In this document: positions 12,521-22,744 of the stretch, piece by piece
How the letters are laid out: each line of letters opens with the position of its first letter
Position numbering within the stretch: position 1 is the stretch's first letter
Source of the DNA: Portunus trituberculatus
Lineage: Eukaryota > Arthropoda > Malacostraca > Decapoda > Portunidae
Direction of reading: 5' to 3'
DNA length: 64,000 nucleotides
NCBI RefSeq assembly: GCF_017591435.1
Contig: NC_059300.1
Location: 13,619,195 to 13,683,194 of the forward strand
Notes under the pieces: generated by a model
Told to the model about the DNA's origin: nothing
The model's input: only the letters and a program-made list of their open reading frames with translations
Databases searched by the model: none
Position numbers and translations under genes: made by a program

Positions 12521-13381
12521 CTTTTTAGTGTTGGAAAATATTTACTTGTATCAAAGGTTAGGTATTCAAACTCCTTAAGTTTTCTTTAATCATAACCGCG
12601 TTTAAAATATCGATATTTATAAGTTTACTGTCGCGCAATCTATTTACGATTTATTCGTGTATATTGGTTATTCTCCTTTCACACCTTATGAATTTCATAC
12701 ATTTGCTTGTCTAGTCTTACTTTAGAGGTAATTGTACTTCAAATAGTAGATGAATATACACACCTATGTCATATATTAACTATCAAAATTACGGACATTT
12801 TCACCAATCTGATATAATTGGGAAAACATGTAAACTAATAAAAAAGAAAAAAATTCAATTTACCTTTGCTGCAGTAACAAAGTCACTAGACCACAAAGAA
12901 GCAAACAATAATCTAAATGTTAACTAAAGTCATCTACAGTGAGAGCATAAACAAAGTAAGTTCTCCCCCCCTTTCGATCTCCCACCATTTCAATCTATAG
13001 AAATATTACTTTTTTTTAACATTTATTAATGGAAACTAAAATTCCTGTTATTTTAAGAACTTTAAAAATCCCCCTCAGACGCAGATTTTGACAAGTGAAT
13101 TGTGGACATGTCCACGAAGATCAGGATGTATAGCAAACCTAGTCTAAACTGACTGTTTAGGTGTAGCCATGGAATCTTTAGGTGTGGTCCTGCTGGCCTC
13201 ACCGGGGCCCGAGCTTCCCCACTCCATAGATCACGTGCCTGCTTTCTTTCACCTTCAATATTGCTCCACCTCCGTACCATTTGTCTTTCTCCTTTCTCTC
13301 CCTATTTCTATATAAATTGGTGTATTTTGAAAATCATTTCCAATATCATTTTTTGTTCCACATTACTGCTGATGTAAAAAT
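12521..13381. other. Unassigned intergenic DNA
   Basis: AT-rich to about 13060. A minus-strand open stretch at 13160-13280 begins MVRRWSNIEGERKQARDLWS and is followed by a possible donor (CCCCG then GTGAGG). It has no recognised homologue and no support beyond that. Confidence 0.25.
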
Positions 13382-13630
13382 TAGGAGTGCTTTCTATTCA
13401 AGACTTCCCCATCCTAAACGTGATAGCCTATATAAGTTGGAGAGTGCAACCTTGCCGATACCGCCACCTGACCCGACTCGCCAGTCAGTGTGGACGCCTG
13501 CTGGGCCTGCACTCATACATTCAGTCTCGCTATGGACCAAACTGTGGAGATGTGGCAAAAATGAAGGACGACCTGTCAAAATTCCACCCAAAATTCATCC
13601 ATGAGGATGACAGGCAGGAATGGAGGAAAT
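13382..13630 (+). pseudogene. Protein-like segment in two frames, unrecognised
   Basis: Two plus-strand frames look protein-like in succession. One begins SAFYSRLPHPKRDSLYKLES and is open to a TGA near 13602. The other contains GRLLGLHSYIQSRYGPNC, then KMKDDLSKFHPKFIHEDD and ends QEWRK with a TAG near 13630. The switch in apparent coding quality suggests one ancestral frame broken by an indel, such as a processed pseudogene or decayed exon. No homologue comes to mind. A functional exon in one frame is the alternative. Confidence 0.25.
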
Positions 13631-13689
13631 AGATCAGATAAGAAGTATGAAATAGGTAGAAGCTTATGATAAGAAATGCCAGTACCAAT

Positions 13690-14130
13690 TCATGTTTGTA
13701 TGGGTCGGAAATCACTTGTTACAGTGAGGAAGTCTCAAGAAGCTAGAAACATCACAGAACATTAGACAGGTGAAGTTTAAGGGTCCCAAACAGTAGTGCC
13801 AGTAGATGCAATCAGAGGTGAGATGGAGCAGAGTTCATTCAGGGAAAGGGTAGTGAAAGGAAAACTTAAATTTCTATGGAAGATAGAGGGATTCAGTGAG
13901 GAGAGGCAAGTTAAAAAGATAATTGATATACAGATAAACTCATCTTATAAGAAATGAAACAGTGGAATAAAGGAAGAACATGCAGGAAAAATTACAATGA
14001 TGGCAAGATGGTGAAGAAAATAAAAGAGAAAGACAAGGCCAGATGAGTCAGGAATGGAGAGCAAGTCCACACTTAAATGGTAGAGGAGGCAAGAGAAATC
14101 AGAGGCACTTCACTGGCATGTAGGCGATAC
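13690..14130 (+). pseudogene. LINE reverse-transcriptase C-terminal remnant
   Basis: A frame at about 13808-13957 reads AIRGEM, SSFRERVVKGKLKFLWKIEG and EERQVKKIIDI. This resembles the post-RT C-terminal region of some LINE proteins (xxRGExG followed by a basic helical segment). Just upstream, phrases equivalent to YGSE occur in a different frame. Stops and frame changes show it is dead. Assignment is from recalled family shape. Confidence 0.4.
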
Positions 14131-14221
14131 CTGGGGGAATAGATTGTTAGTTAAAGCAAGGACAAGAACACTAGAGGTTAGTGCCAGGAATAGAGATGAG
14201 CAGGACCAAGACTGTACCTTC

Positions 14222-14223
<2 letters not shown>

Positions 14224-14276
<53 letters not shown>
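14224..14276. repeat. (GA)n microsatellite
   Basis: About 53 bp of uninterrupted GA dinucleotide. Confidence 0.98.
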
Positions 14277-14279
<3 letters not shown>

Positions 14280-14525
14280 AATGGTGTGGTGTAATGAGGG
14301 GATGGAAGCAAGAGGTGAGTAGGGACACTCCACAGACACACGGATTGAACATCAACACCTGTGTGCACTCTGAGGAATGCAGAGTTTACCCAGGCTGGTG
14401 GACTTTAAAAGTCAACATGTGTGGAAGCACCTTAAAAGGTCACAGACAAAATTTCTTTCAATCACCTTACAATCATCACAGGTCAATACAAATAACACAA
14501 ACAAGCTACTTTTACCTATTCCTAT

Positions 14526-14531
14526 TTTATT
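14526..14531 (-). terminator. Candidate NDUFS4 poly(A) signal
   Basis: The minus strand reads AATAAA here, about 430 bp past the NDUFS4 stop codon, giving a plausible 3' UTR length. Other A/T-rich hexamers exist, so the site is tentative. Confidence 0.3.
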
Positions 14532-14956
14532 TACATAAAAAAAAAATATACAAATACCAAGTCCATCAGTGATGTAACAGAATCCCAATTCAATTTTGAA
14601 TCATTCATTCTGTAAGGACTCTTTCTTCTCATTCTTCTCTCACAGGTATACTTAATGTAATATTTTGTTATAAATGTTCTTACTTTTCCTGATAAGATAT
14701 TATAGTATACGAGCAAATTTTTGTTATTCATACTTTTGCTTTCAGAATCAAATTATTTACTATAGTAATATAACTTATATGGACCAGAATGGTTGGAACT
14801 AATAACAATAGTAGGTAATATTGATCAACACTGGTGCAGTCAACATACCCTAATTGTCTTTTCATGAAATGTGCATCTTCCAAATAGTAAATCTTCATTC
14901 CAAATGTTTACCAGAACTGCTGATGTACATTTAAGAATCAAATTAATTTTCCTTGT

Positions 14957-15109
14957 CTATTTTGTTGAGCGTCGAGTCCTCCTATTCCAGGAAAAGTTTG
15001 CTCCATAACTCTTGACACGTGGTGGCTTGACTGGAGGATTCTCTGTAATCCAGTTCCATCCATGCTTTTCACAAAAGGCAATGGCATCCTCCCTTGATGA
15101 AAAACTCAC
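14957..15109 (-). CDS. NDUFS4: NDUFS4, terminal coding exon
   Basis: NADH:ubiquinone oxidoreductase 18 kDa iron-sulfur protein 4, an accessory subunit of mitochondrial complex I in the matrix arm. On the minus strand a pyrimidine-rich acceptor (CTCTCTCTCTTTAG) opens 50 codons and a TAG. The peptide begins VSFSSREDAIAFCEKHGW and ends KSYGANFSWNRRTRRSTK, matching the family's invariant C-terminal SYGANFSWNxRTRxSTK signature. It joins the exon at 16970-17057 in phase 0. The exon starts with GTGAGT, itself donor-like, which is unusual next to an acceptor. Ending at RSTK gives the expected C-terminus for the family. The reading frame is intact here. Confidence 0.93.
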   Translation of the reverse strand: MSFSSREDAIAFCEKHGWNWITENPPVKPPRVKSYGANFSWNRRTRRSTK

Positions 15110-15366
15110 CTAAAGAGAGAGAGATTACACTTCTTTGATACAAGAAAATAATACGCTGAGAGATGGATTGCTGTAAAACAAAGTTGAGCAGGATATTGAA
15201 TAGGATTTCCATGTTGAACACACCTGATCTCGAAGAAATATAATGTTTGTTTCAAAATAGTCTTGGTTCTCAAACAAGAAAGTTGATAGCTATAAAAGAA
15301 GCCTCCAGGATTTCAAGAAGAGGGGATGACTAAATCTAGCTAACACTCCCATCTTTCCTCAATGCA

Positions 15367-15561
15367 TGTCCTTAGTGGTCACACGGATTAAGGCGCCGCA
15401 TTCTGCCACGATGGTGGTAGATTGCGGGACATCGATTCGAACCCCACTAATGACATTCTAGCAGCTATATGGCCTTTGTTGCCTAACAGCAGGACAAATT
15501 ACTTCATTGGAGGGCACTCCCTTGTGATGACTTAATTTGAGGATTATTTAACCCTTTAATC
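15367..15561 (+). mobile_element. tRNA-Leu-derived SINE in the NDUFS4 intron
   Basis: The head (15368-15455) resembles a type II tRNA: acceptor arms GTCCTTAG and CTAATGAC pair, an A-box-like GTGGTCACACGGATTAAGG leads to GGCGCC as in leucine tRNAs, and a T-loop-like GATTCGAACCCC precedes the 3' arm. About 105 bp of tRNA-unrelated tail follow. The insertion is flanked by a perfect 14-bp direct repeat CTTTCCTCAATGCA at 15353-15366 and 15562-15575, the target-site duplication expected of LINE-mobilised retroposition. There is no clear poly(A) tail; the end is TTAACCCTTTAATC-like. The D-arm insertion and poor anticodon stem argue against a functional tRNA. Confidence 0.85.
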
Positions 15562-15816
15562 CTTTCCTCAATGCAGTAATAGAACAGTCAGAGGAAACTT
15601 GAGATGAAGTTACCAATAGAAAGTTACAAGCCTTTAAGAGGATAGTTTGGAAATCAAAACTTTGTGCCAGACTCTATCAAGAGCTTTTGAGCTTTTGAGT
15701 TTTAAATATGTCTAAGGCCACAACAAATGTTTCACCAAAATCCCTAAAAGAAGAAGACCAAAACTCAGTAAAGAAAACCCAGATCACTAGCAGAGCATAT
15801 TGGTGATCAGATAAAA

Positions 15817-16039
15817 CAAGGGTTCTCAACCTGGGGTTTGCAAACCCCAAGGGGTTCACAAGATTTCCAGGGGTACTTAGATGGCTGATCTAATAATATT
15901 TTTTACAGTATACCAATGCATATTGAGTTACTGCCAGTCACTAAATTAATTTTCTGTTTGATGTCAGATTACTGGCAGTTCGTGTATATGGTCTTATAAC
16001 TCCTTGGGTTCTTAACGTGAAAAAGGTTCAAAACCCCTG
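15817..16039. mobile_element. hAT-type MITE in the NDUFS4 intron
   Basis: A 223-bp element with imperfect terminal inverted repeats: left CAAGGGTTCTCAACC, right (reverse complement) CAGGGGTTTTGAACC, with 12 of 15 positions agreeing. It is flanked by a perfect 8-bp duplication AGATAAAA (15809-15816 and 16040-16047). An 8-bp duplication and CAGGGGTTxTxAAC termini are characteristic of hAT elements. It has no coding capacity. Confidence 0.85.
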
Positions 16040-16047
16040 AGATAAAA

Positions 16048-16969
16048 GGCTGTGAAATTATAAAAATCTATGAATCTTCCCAGTGAGTATAGATTAAAAC
16101 TTTAAATATGCATGAAATTAAAGCAAAAGAACAGAAGTTTGAGGGATTAGAATGGTCACATCTTTTTAGGAACATGCTGAAAGTAGGCAAACTTCCAGCA
16201 AGAAGGAAAGATTGATGTTGAGAAACACTTAGTTTAACAAGGCAAGGTGCAAGCATGAAGGCACAGTTTCAAAGAAATATGAAGGACCCTAACAAATCCA
16301 TAAGCCTTCAAGAGTTTAGGTCAGCAAGGGCATGGAAAGTAACACTGCAAAGTATGTTAATGAGTAGCATGAAATAGTCAGAGGGTGGAAGAGAGGGAGG
16401 AAAGCCCTAAATCACCCCAGGTAGAGTCTGAAAGTAGTTCAACTTTAGAAATAGATGAGATGGTAGTGGTCCCATCAACTTGAAATAAAGGAGAGAAAGA
16501 TGAAGAAGCAAAATTATTGGAAATGTTTTTGACTTGATGCTGTAAGTCATGAGAGGAGTTGTATAGTGAAAGATTTTTACAATTTTTTATCAATGAAGGA
16601 GTTTTGGCTAGTTGGAGGACAGACTTGGTATGACTTTAGGTAGAAAAATGAAGAACATGAGATTCAGGTGATGGAAGGCTGAAGTACCTTTAGTGGGCCA
16701 CATTTGTCATACACAGGATGAGAAAAAGGCTACATATTAAAAAAGGAAAAGTTTGAAAGATTTGGGTCAAGAAAAAAAGTAAGGGATGTACGCCTCCATG
16801 CCAGACACTATCACTGTTACAAACTCAGCACACAGCAATGGGTGTCTCGCACAGAAGCAGTAGTTACTCCAAGAAAAATTAGAAAAATTTTGAATTTCTT
16901 TAAAATCAAGTCACACTAAAAAAACAGAAGGCCAAGGTTGCTGTTGTAAAGTGAACCATCTCCACTCAC
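16048..16969 (-). other. NDUFS4 intron, remainder
   Basis: Intronic DNA without further recognisable elements. The full intron spans 15110-16969 (1860 bp), with a GTGAGT donor at 16964-16969. Confidence 0.6.
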
Positions 16970-17057
16970 TTCTGTATTTGAGAGAGGATCAGCAGTAGAG
17001 GACCAACCCATGAGGGGATTTTCCCAGCGCTGTTTTTCATCAAAACTAATCTGCCAT
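16970..17057 (-). CDS. NDUFS4: NDUFS4, penultimate exon
   Basis: On the minus strand the acceptor CCTTGTGTTACAG is followed by one base completing a codon, then WQISFDEKQRWENPLMGW and SSTADPLSNTE, then the donor GTGAGT. The RWENPLMGWxSTADPLSN block is the hallmark of the NDUFS4 (ETC complex I subunit) family. Together with the terminal exon it gives about 79 of an expected 170-180 residues. The missing N-terminal part would include the mitochondrial presequence and the conserved block before the tryptophan. It must lie at higher coordinates, in the 500-N gap or beyond; no matching exon was found in the rest of the window, so the gene is incomplete here. Confidence 0.93.
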
Positions 17058-17292
17058 CTGTAACACAAGGAACTGTTAGTTTAGTAAAGTAGTAAATGAT
17101 GAATATGCAGACTACAACAGCACTTTTCAGTGTCTTACTCTGCAACACAAAGAGGAGTGACAGATGTAAACTGCTGAATGAGAGGAATGTCTTCTGGCAG
17201 AGCTGAACATCTAGCTAACATCAATAAGGAACACACTAAATTCAGAAAGGGAATGACTATGTAGGTCATATTTTTAGTCAAGATGATATACA

Positions 17293-17792
17293 NNNNNNNN
17301 NNNNNNNNNNNNNNNNNNNNNNNNNNNNNNNNNNNNNNNNNNNNNNNNNNNNNNNNNNNNNNNNNNNNNNNNNNNNNNNNNNNNNNNNNNNNNNNNNNNN
17401 NNNNNNNNNNNNNNNNNNNNNNNNNNNNNNNNNNNNNNNNNNNNNNNNNNNNNNNNNNNNNNNNNNNNNNNNNNNNNNNNNNNNNNNNNNNNNNNNNNNN
17501 NNNNNNNNNNNNNNNNNNNNNNNNNNNNNNNNNNNNNNNNNNNNNNNNNNNNNNNNNNNNNNNNNNNNNNNNNNNNNNNNNNNNNNNNNNNNNNNNNNNN
17601 NNNNNNNNNNNNNNNNNNNNNNNNNNNNNNNNNNNNNNNNNNNNNNNNNNNNNNNNNNNNNNNNNNNNNNNNNNNNNNNNNNNNNNNNNNNNNNNNNNNN
17701 NNNNNNNNNNNNNNNNNNNNNNNNNNNNNNNNNNNNNNNNNNNNNNNNNNNNNNNNNNNNNNNNNNNNNNNNNNNNNNNNNNNNNNNNNNNN
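17293..17792. other. Assembly gap, 500 N
   Basis: Exactly 500 N, a fixed placeholder. It lies between the NDUFS4 exons and a satellite array, which would explain the assembly break. Confidence 0.99.
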
Positions 17793-18110
17793 ATACACCC
17801 TTCTAATGTCAATAAAATGGTTTAATGGACAAATCTCAAGGTAAAATGTGTCCCAGTATGAAGGGGTTAAAATAGTGAAACTGTGGCCATTAATCTTCTG
17901 CCTCCATACACCCTTCCTAATGTCAATAAAATGGTCTAATGGAACAAATTAAAAAATGTTCCCAGTATGAAGGGGTTAAAATAGTGAAGACTGTGGCCAT
18001 TAATCTTCTGCCCCCCTTCCTAATGTCAATAAAATGGTTCTAATGGACACAAATCTCAAGGTAAAAATTTTCCCAGTACTGGGGGTTAAAATTAAACTGT
18101 ATTTTGCCTT
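17793..18110 (+). repeat. Satellite with a period near 110 bp
   Basis: Nearly three tandem monomers, each containing ACACCCTTCCTAATGTCAAT, AAAATGG, then CCCAGTATGAAGGGGTTAAA and GTGGCCATTAATCTTCTGCC. A single monomer of the same family occurs at 57318-57396. Confidence 0.9.
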
Positions 18111-19806
18111 AACCCTTCCTTGTAAAAGGTTAAGGTCCCTAAGGTAAAAAATTCCCGTCTGAATTAAAAATAAATTCCTTTTCCCGAACCCCCCAATTAA
18201 TAAAATGGCAATAAAAATAAGGAAAAATGGTCCCAGTCTGAAGGGGTTAAAAATGGCTGTTAATTTTGCCCAAAACCCTTCCAAGTAAAAATTTAATTTC
18301 AAAATCAATAAAATGTGAAAGGGGTTTAGGAAAAAGAGGATTATTTGGCCCAAATTCCTAATGAATAAAATTTAATGGACAAAATTAATAAAAATTTCCC
18401 CTAAAAAACAGAAAATTAAGCTCAAAACACCCCAAAATTTAAAATGGCATTAACAAAAGAAAAAAAAATTAACCCTCCATAAAACCCTTTGCAAATTTTA
18501 AAACCCTTTAAAATAAACTTCTTTAAAATGTCAAAATTCTGTTTTTAAATTCAAAACATCCCAAACTTTTAAAATTCAAAAAAATAAAAACTTTCCCTTA
18601 AAAATCCAAAACCTCCAAATTTCCTAATTAATAAAATGGTTTAAAAAAAACTCCCAAAGTAAAATGTCCCAAAACTTTAATTAAAATATAAGACCTGAAA
18701 TTTTAAAATAATTTTACCAATCTCAAATTCAAATTTAAAATCTAAGGGGAAAAAAAGGAAAAAAAGGGGAACTTTAATTTTTAAAAATTTAAATTGGATA
18801 AAATCTTTTTACCCCAAAAAAAAGTATAAAATGGGTTTTAATTCCCAAAATTTAAAAAAGGTATTAAGGGTTAAAAAGGAAAAGTGGGTTTTAAAATTTT
18901 CCCAAAAAAAATTTTTCCCTAAGTAAAAAAATGGCTAAGTAAAAAAAAAAGGGAAAAAAGGTCCCAATGAAGGGTTTAAAAATTAAAAATTGGAAAATTT
19001 AATTTGTTTAAAAAAAAGAAAAAAAAGGTTAATGGAAAAAAAAAATAAAAATTAAATCCCTTTTGGGTTAAAAATATGAAAGACTTTAATTTAAAAACTT
19101 TACAAAAATAATTTAATGGATTTCAAAAATGGTTAATGGGAAAAATAAAATTGGGTATTACTAAAAGGTTTTTAAAACTTTTAAAAATTTTAATAAAACA
19201 TTGGAAAGTTGGTTAAAAAACTTTTAAAAATGGAAAAAACCCCAAAAATTTTTGAAAAATGGAACTTAAGGGAACTAAAAAAAAAAATGGAAAGGGGTTT
19301 TGGGACAAAGAATGTCCAATTAAAAAAGCAAAAAAAAATTGTAAATAAATGAAATTAATGAATAAATTGGGCTTTTAAAAAAGGCAAAAGGTCAAAATTA
19401 AAATTTAATTGCTAAACTTAAAAAAATGGGCTTAAATGTAAAAACAAAGTTAAAATGGAAAAAAAAAATGAAACTAAAATAAAAATACAATAAATTAAAA
19501 AAATCAAATTTTAAATTAAAAAAAATTTACAAAAATGCTTAAAAAATTTCAAAAAAGCCCAAAATCAAAAATCCCAAAAATTTAAAAAAAAAATAAAAAC
19601 TTTTGGGCCAAAAAAAAAACTGTTTAAAGACCCAAAAATCAAATTCTTAAAAAATTTAAAATAAAAAATAAAAAAATTTAAATCTGGAAGAAGAAAGGAA
19701 AAAAGAAAAAGGGAAGGAAAAAGAAAAAAGAGGAAGGGAAAAGGGAAAAAATGTGTTGGTAGAAAGAAAACAAAAAAATAAAATTCCCATTTAGGAACAT
19801 CCAAAA
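18111..19806 (+). repeat. Degraded, homopolymer-rich continuation of the satellite
   Basis: Fragments of the satellite (AATAAAATGG, AAGGGGTTAAA, CCCAGT) recur but become less recognisable, giving way to runs of A, T and G with almost no other structure. The pattern fits uncorrected long-read consensus over a satellite better than normal divergence. No gene is present. Confidence 0.6.
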
Positions 19807-21590
19807 TTGTTTTACAGGTTCATAAATGGTAAATTTAAAAGAGAGAGTCCATTGAAAGATTAAAAGGAGAGCAAGGGATAGTAGATGACCCTAAGAATAT
19901 AGCGGAATTGCTAAATAATAGGTTTCAACAAGTATTTACTGAAGAAACAATGTTTGTAAAGCCTCAGAATGTACAAGGAAATGTGCACATGGATGACATT
20001 AAGATACCTAAAAGGAGTTATATAAAATGTTGGAGGAACTTAAAGATGATAAAGCGATGGGACCAGATGAAGTTTCAGGAAAATTATTGAAGGAGTGTAG
20101 AGAAGAATTGATTGATCCATTATATGATATTATAAGGTGCTCATTAGAAACCGGGAAGTACCAGTAGAGTGGAAGAGAGCTGAAGTGGTGCCCATTTATA
20201 AGGGAGGCAGTAAGGAAGAGCCTCTTAACTATAGACCTGTGTCTCTAACAAGTGTGGTCAGTAAGATTTGTGAGAGGGTGATAAAGAAATATTGGATACA
20301 GTTCCTGGAGGATCATAAGTTATTATCGGATCATCAATTTGGCTTCAGGAAAGGGAGGTCATGTGTAACAAATCTACTGAGCTTTTATTCAAGAGTGGTT
20401 GACAAAATACAAGAGAGAGAGGGATGGATGGACTGTGTATATTTGGATTTAAAGAAAGCTTTTGACAAGGTACCTCACGAGAGACTGTTATGGAAAGTAG
20501 AGATTTATGGAGGACTGAAAGGAAAAGTGTTAAAGTGGATGGAAAACTACTTGAGATGGAGGGAGATGAGAACGGCAATAAGGGATGCAAGGTCGGACTG
20601 GTTGGTGGTGGAGAGTGGAGTCCCACAAGGCTCAGTGCTGGCACCAATACTTTTCCTGGTATATATAAATGACATGCCAGAGGGAGTAAACAGTTATATT
20701 AATTTGTTTGCGGATGATGCGAAGTTGTGTAGGTGTGTGAAGAGTGAAGAAGATTGTGAAATTTTACAGGCAGACCTGGATAAGATTTGGGAGTGGAGCA
20801 AGAGGTGGCAAATGGAATTTAATCTGAGCAAAAGTCATGTGATGGAGATGGGAAAGAGTGGAAGACGGCCAAGAGGGTCATATAAGATGGGTGAAGAAGT
20901 AGTGTTGAAAAAGGTGGAAAAGGAAAAGGATTTGGGAGTGATAATACAAGACCATGGGCAGTTTGAGGCTCATATTGTTAAGATGTTTGGAGAAACGTAT
21001 AATTTGATAAAAAATATTGGATTAGCCTTCCATTATATGGATAAAGATATGATGAAGAAATTAATTAGTATGGTAATTAGACCAAGATTGGAATATGCTG
21101 GAGTGGTCTGGTCCCCTTATAAAAAGAAGCATATAAGGAAGTTGGAGAGATTGCAGAAAATGGCAACAAAAATGGTTCTGGAATTGGCAGAAATGACCTA
21201 TGAGGAGAGATTAAAAGAAATGAATTTGCCTACCTTGGAACAAAGAAGAGAAAGAGGAGATTTAATACAGGTTTATAAACTGTTGAATGGACTGGATGAA
21301 GTGGATAATGAGCAAATGATGTTGAGAGAGGAAAACTTAAGTAGAACTACAAGATCGCATAGTAAAAAGATAGCCAAGGAATATGCTTGAAGGATGTGAA
21401 AAAATATAGTTTCCCACAAAGATGTGTGGAGGTGTGGAATGGTTTGAGTGAGGAGGTGGTGTCAGCAAGGAGTGTGCATAGTTTTAAAGGAAAGTTGGAT
21501 GTGTGTAGATATGGAGACGGGGCCACACGAGTATGATACCCAGGCCCTGTAAAATTACAACTAGGTGAATACACACACACACACACACTG
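19807..21590 (+). mobile_element. CR1/Jockey-like LINE, 5'-truncated, near-intact RT
   Basis: The frame begins about 19807 with the region upstream of the RT (FINGKF, then LLNNRFQQVFTEE, then DDKAMGPDEVSGKLLKEC). A single-base frameshift near 20155 moves to the main RT frame. The 3' part after the stop at 21390 continues in another frame (FPQRCVEVWNGLSEEVV) to a 3' end reading GCCCTGTAAAATTACAACTA followed by (AC)n. The 5' end is lost against the degraded satellite. The same 3' end occurs in the adjacent second copy, which defines the family's terminus. Confidence 0.85.
20156..21390 (+). pseudogene. LINE reverse transcriptase domain
   Basis: About 410 codons in one frame. In order: NYRPVSLTSVVSKICERVI (RT motif 1-2), HQFGFRKGRSCVTNLLSF, YLDLKKAFDKVPHERLLWK (first catalytic Asp), SGVPQGSVLAPILFLVYIND, LFADDAKL (catalytic Asp pair) and the thumb EKDLGVII. 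Both catalytic sites are intact, but the ORF lacks a genuine start (frameshift at its 5' edge near 20155) and is cut by a stop at 21388-21390 before its normal C-terminus. The enzyme would copy its own RNA at target nicks. The endonuclease domain is missing. CR1/Jockey group is my best reading; clade needs a tree. Confidence 0.85.
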
Positions 21591-22420
21591 AAATACTGCA
21601 AGAAGACCTAACTAAGATCTGGGAATGGAGTAAGAAGTGAGAAATGGAATTCAATGTGAACAAAAGTCATGTCATGGAAATGGGAAAGAGTGAAAGACGA
21701 CCAGTGGAAATCTATAAGATGGGAGACGGAGTAGAACTGGAGAAAGTAAAAAAGGAAAAGGACTTAGGAGTGACGATGGAACAAAACAATCAACAAGTAA
21801 GCCATATTGATAGAATTTTTAGAGAAACATATAATTTGCTAAGGAATATTTGAGTAGCATTTCACTACATGGACAAAGAAATGATGAAGAAATTGATAAG
21901 TACTATAATAAGACCCAGATTGGAATATGCAGGAGTAGTGTGGACTCCTCATAAAAGAAACACATAAGGAAATTGGATAGGCTACAAAGAATAGCTACAA
22001 GAATGGTTCCAGAATTTGAAGGGATGACATATGAGGAGAGACTAAAGGCTATGGATCTACCAACCCTGGAACAAAGAAGGGAGAGAGGAGACCTGATACA
22101 AGTTTATAAATTGATCAACAGAATGGACCAAGTGGATAATGAGAAACTGATCTTGAGAGAAGAATATGACATCCGAAGCACAAGATCGCATAGTAAAAAG
22201 CTGAGAAAAGGAAGATGTCTGAGAGATATTAAAAATATAGTTTCCGCAGAGATGTATTGAGACGTGGAACAGTTTAGATGAAGAAGTAGTGTCTGCAACG
22301 AGTGTGCATACTTTTAAAGTAAGATTGGATAAGTGTAGATATGGAGACGGGGCCACACGAGCATAAAGCCAGGCCCTGTAAAACTACAACTAGATAAATA
22401 CAACTAGATAAATACACACC
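21591..22420 (+). pseudogene. Second, truncated copy of the same LINE family
   Basis: Begins inside the RT thumb region (EFNVNKSHVMEMGKSERRP, then KEKDLGV) directly after the (AC)n end of the first copy. It has at least two in-frame breaks (TGA near 21851, frame change near 21960), then RKLDRLQRIATRMVPEFEGM and TLEQRRERGDLIQVYKL. It ends with the family 3' end (GCCCTGTAAAACTACAACTA) and two copies of ACAACTAGATAAAT. Compared with the first copy it is clearly diverged, so it is an older insertion or an older segmental copy. Confidence 0.85.
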
Positions 22421-22744
22421 AAGCGGCCCTCGTCAAGATGGGTAGAGGCCTGCTGTGCCACTCACGGCTACAACATCTCCCCCTGACGCGCCCCAGCCAA
22501 TCCATGCCACACCACACACAAACGTGGTCACGCCATTCAAGGCCCCAAGAACTGACCGTTATCATCACAGTGCTATCCCCTCCATGGTGCCACCCATAAA
22601 CAGCTAACTTAAGGTTCTCATCTTAAGTCTCCCTCAATCCCCATGTGTGCATTTTCAGTATCTATGTACTGCAATTACTAATAAACCATATTATTATTAT
22701 TATTATTTACACACACACACTGGGATGGACTGGGAGAGGCTGGG
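22421..22744 (+). other. Unassigned, ends in TTA and CA repeats
   Basis: GC-richer non-coding sequence with CTAATAAACCATATTATTAT near 22679-22698, then (TTA)n and a short (CA)n. This looks like the 3' end of a retroelement that ends in a microsatellite, but no coding part is present. Two units of the TGGGATGGACTGGGAGAGGC minisatellite follow (about 22722-22758). Confidence 0.4.

Noticed and set aside
15368..15455. Functional tRNA-Leu gene
   Set aside because: The D-arm contains extra bases, the anticodon stem does not fold well, and the copy is flanked by target-site duplications with a tRNA-unrelated tail, so it is a SINE.
17135..17825. ORFs spanning N runs (also at 41858, 52053 and 60811)
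   Set aside because: They cross assembly gaps, so their middle is unknown sequence.
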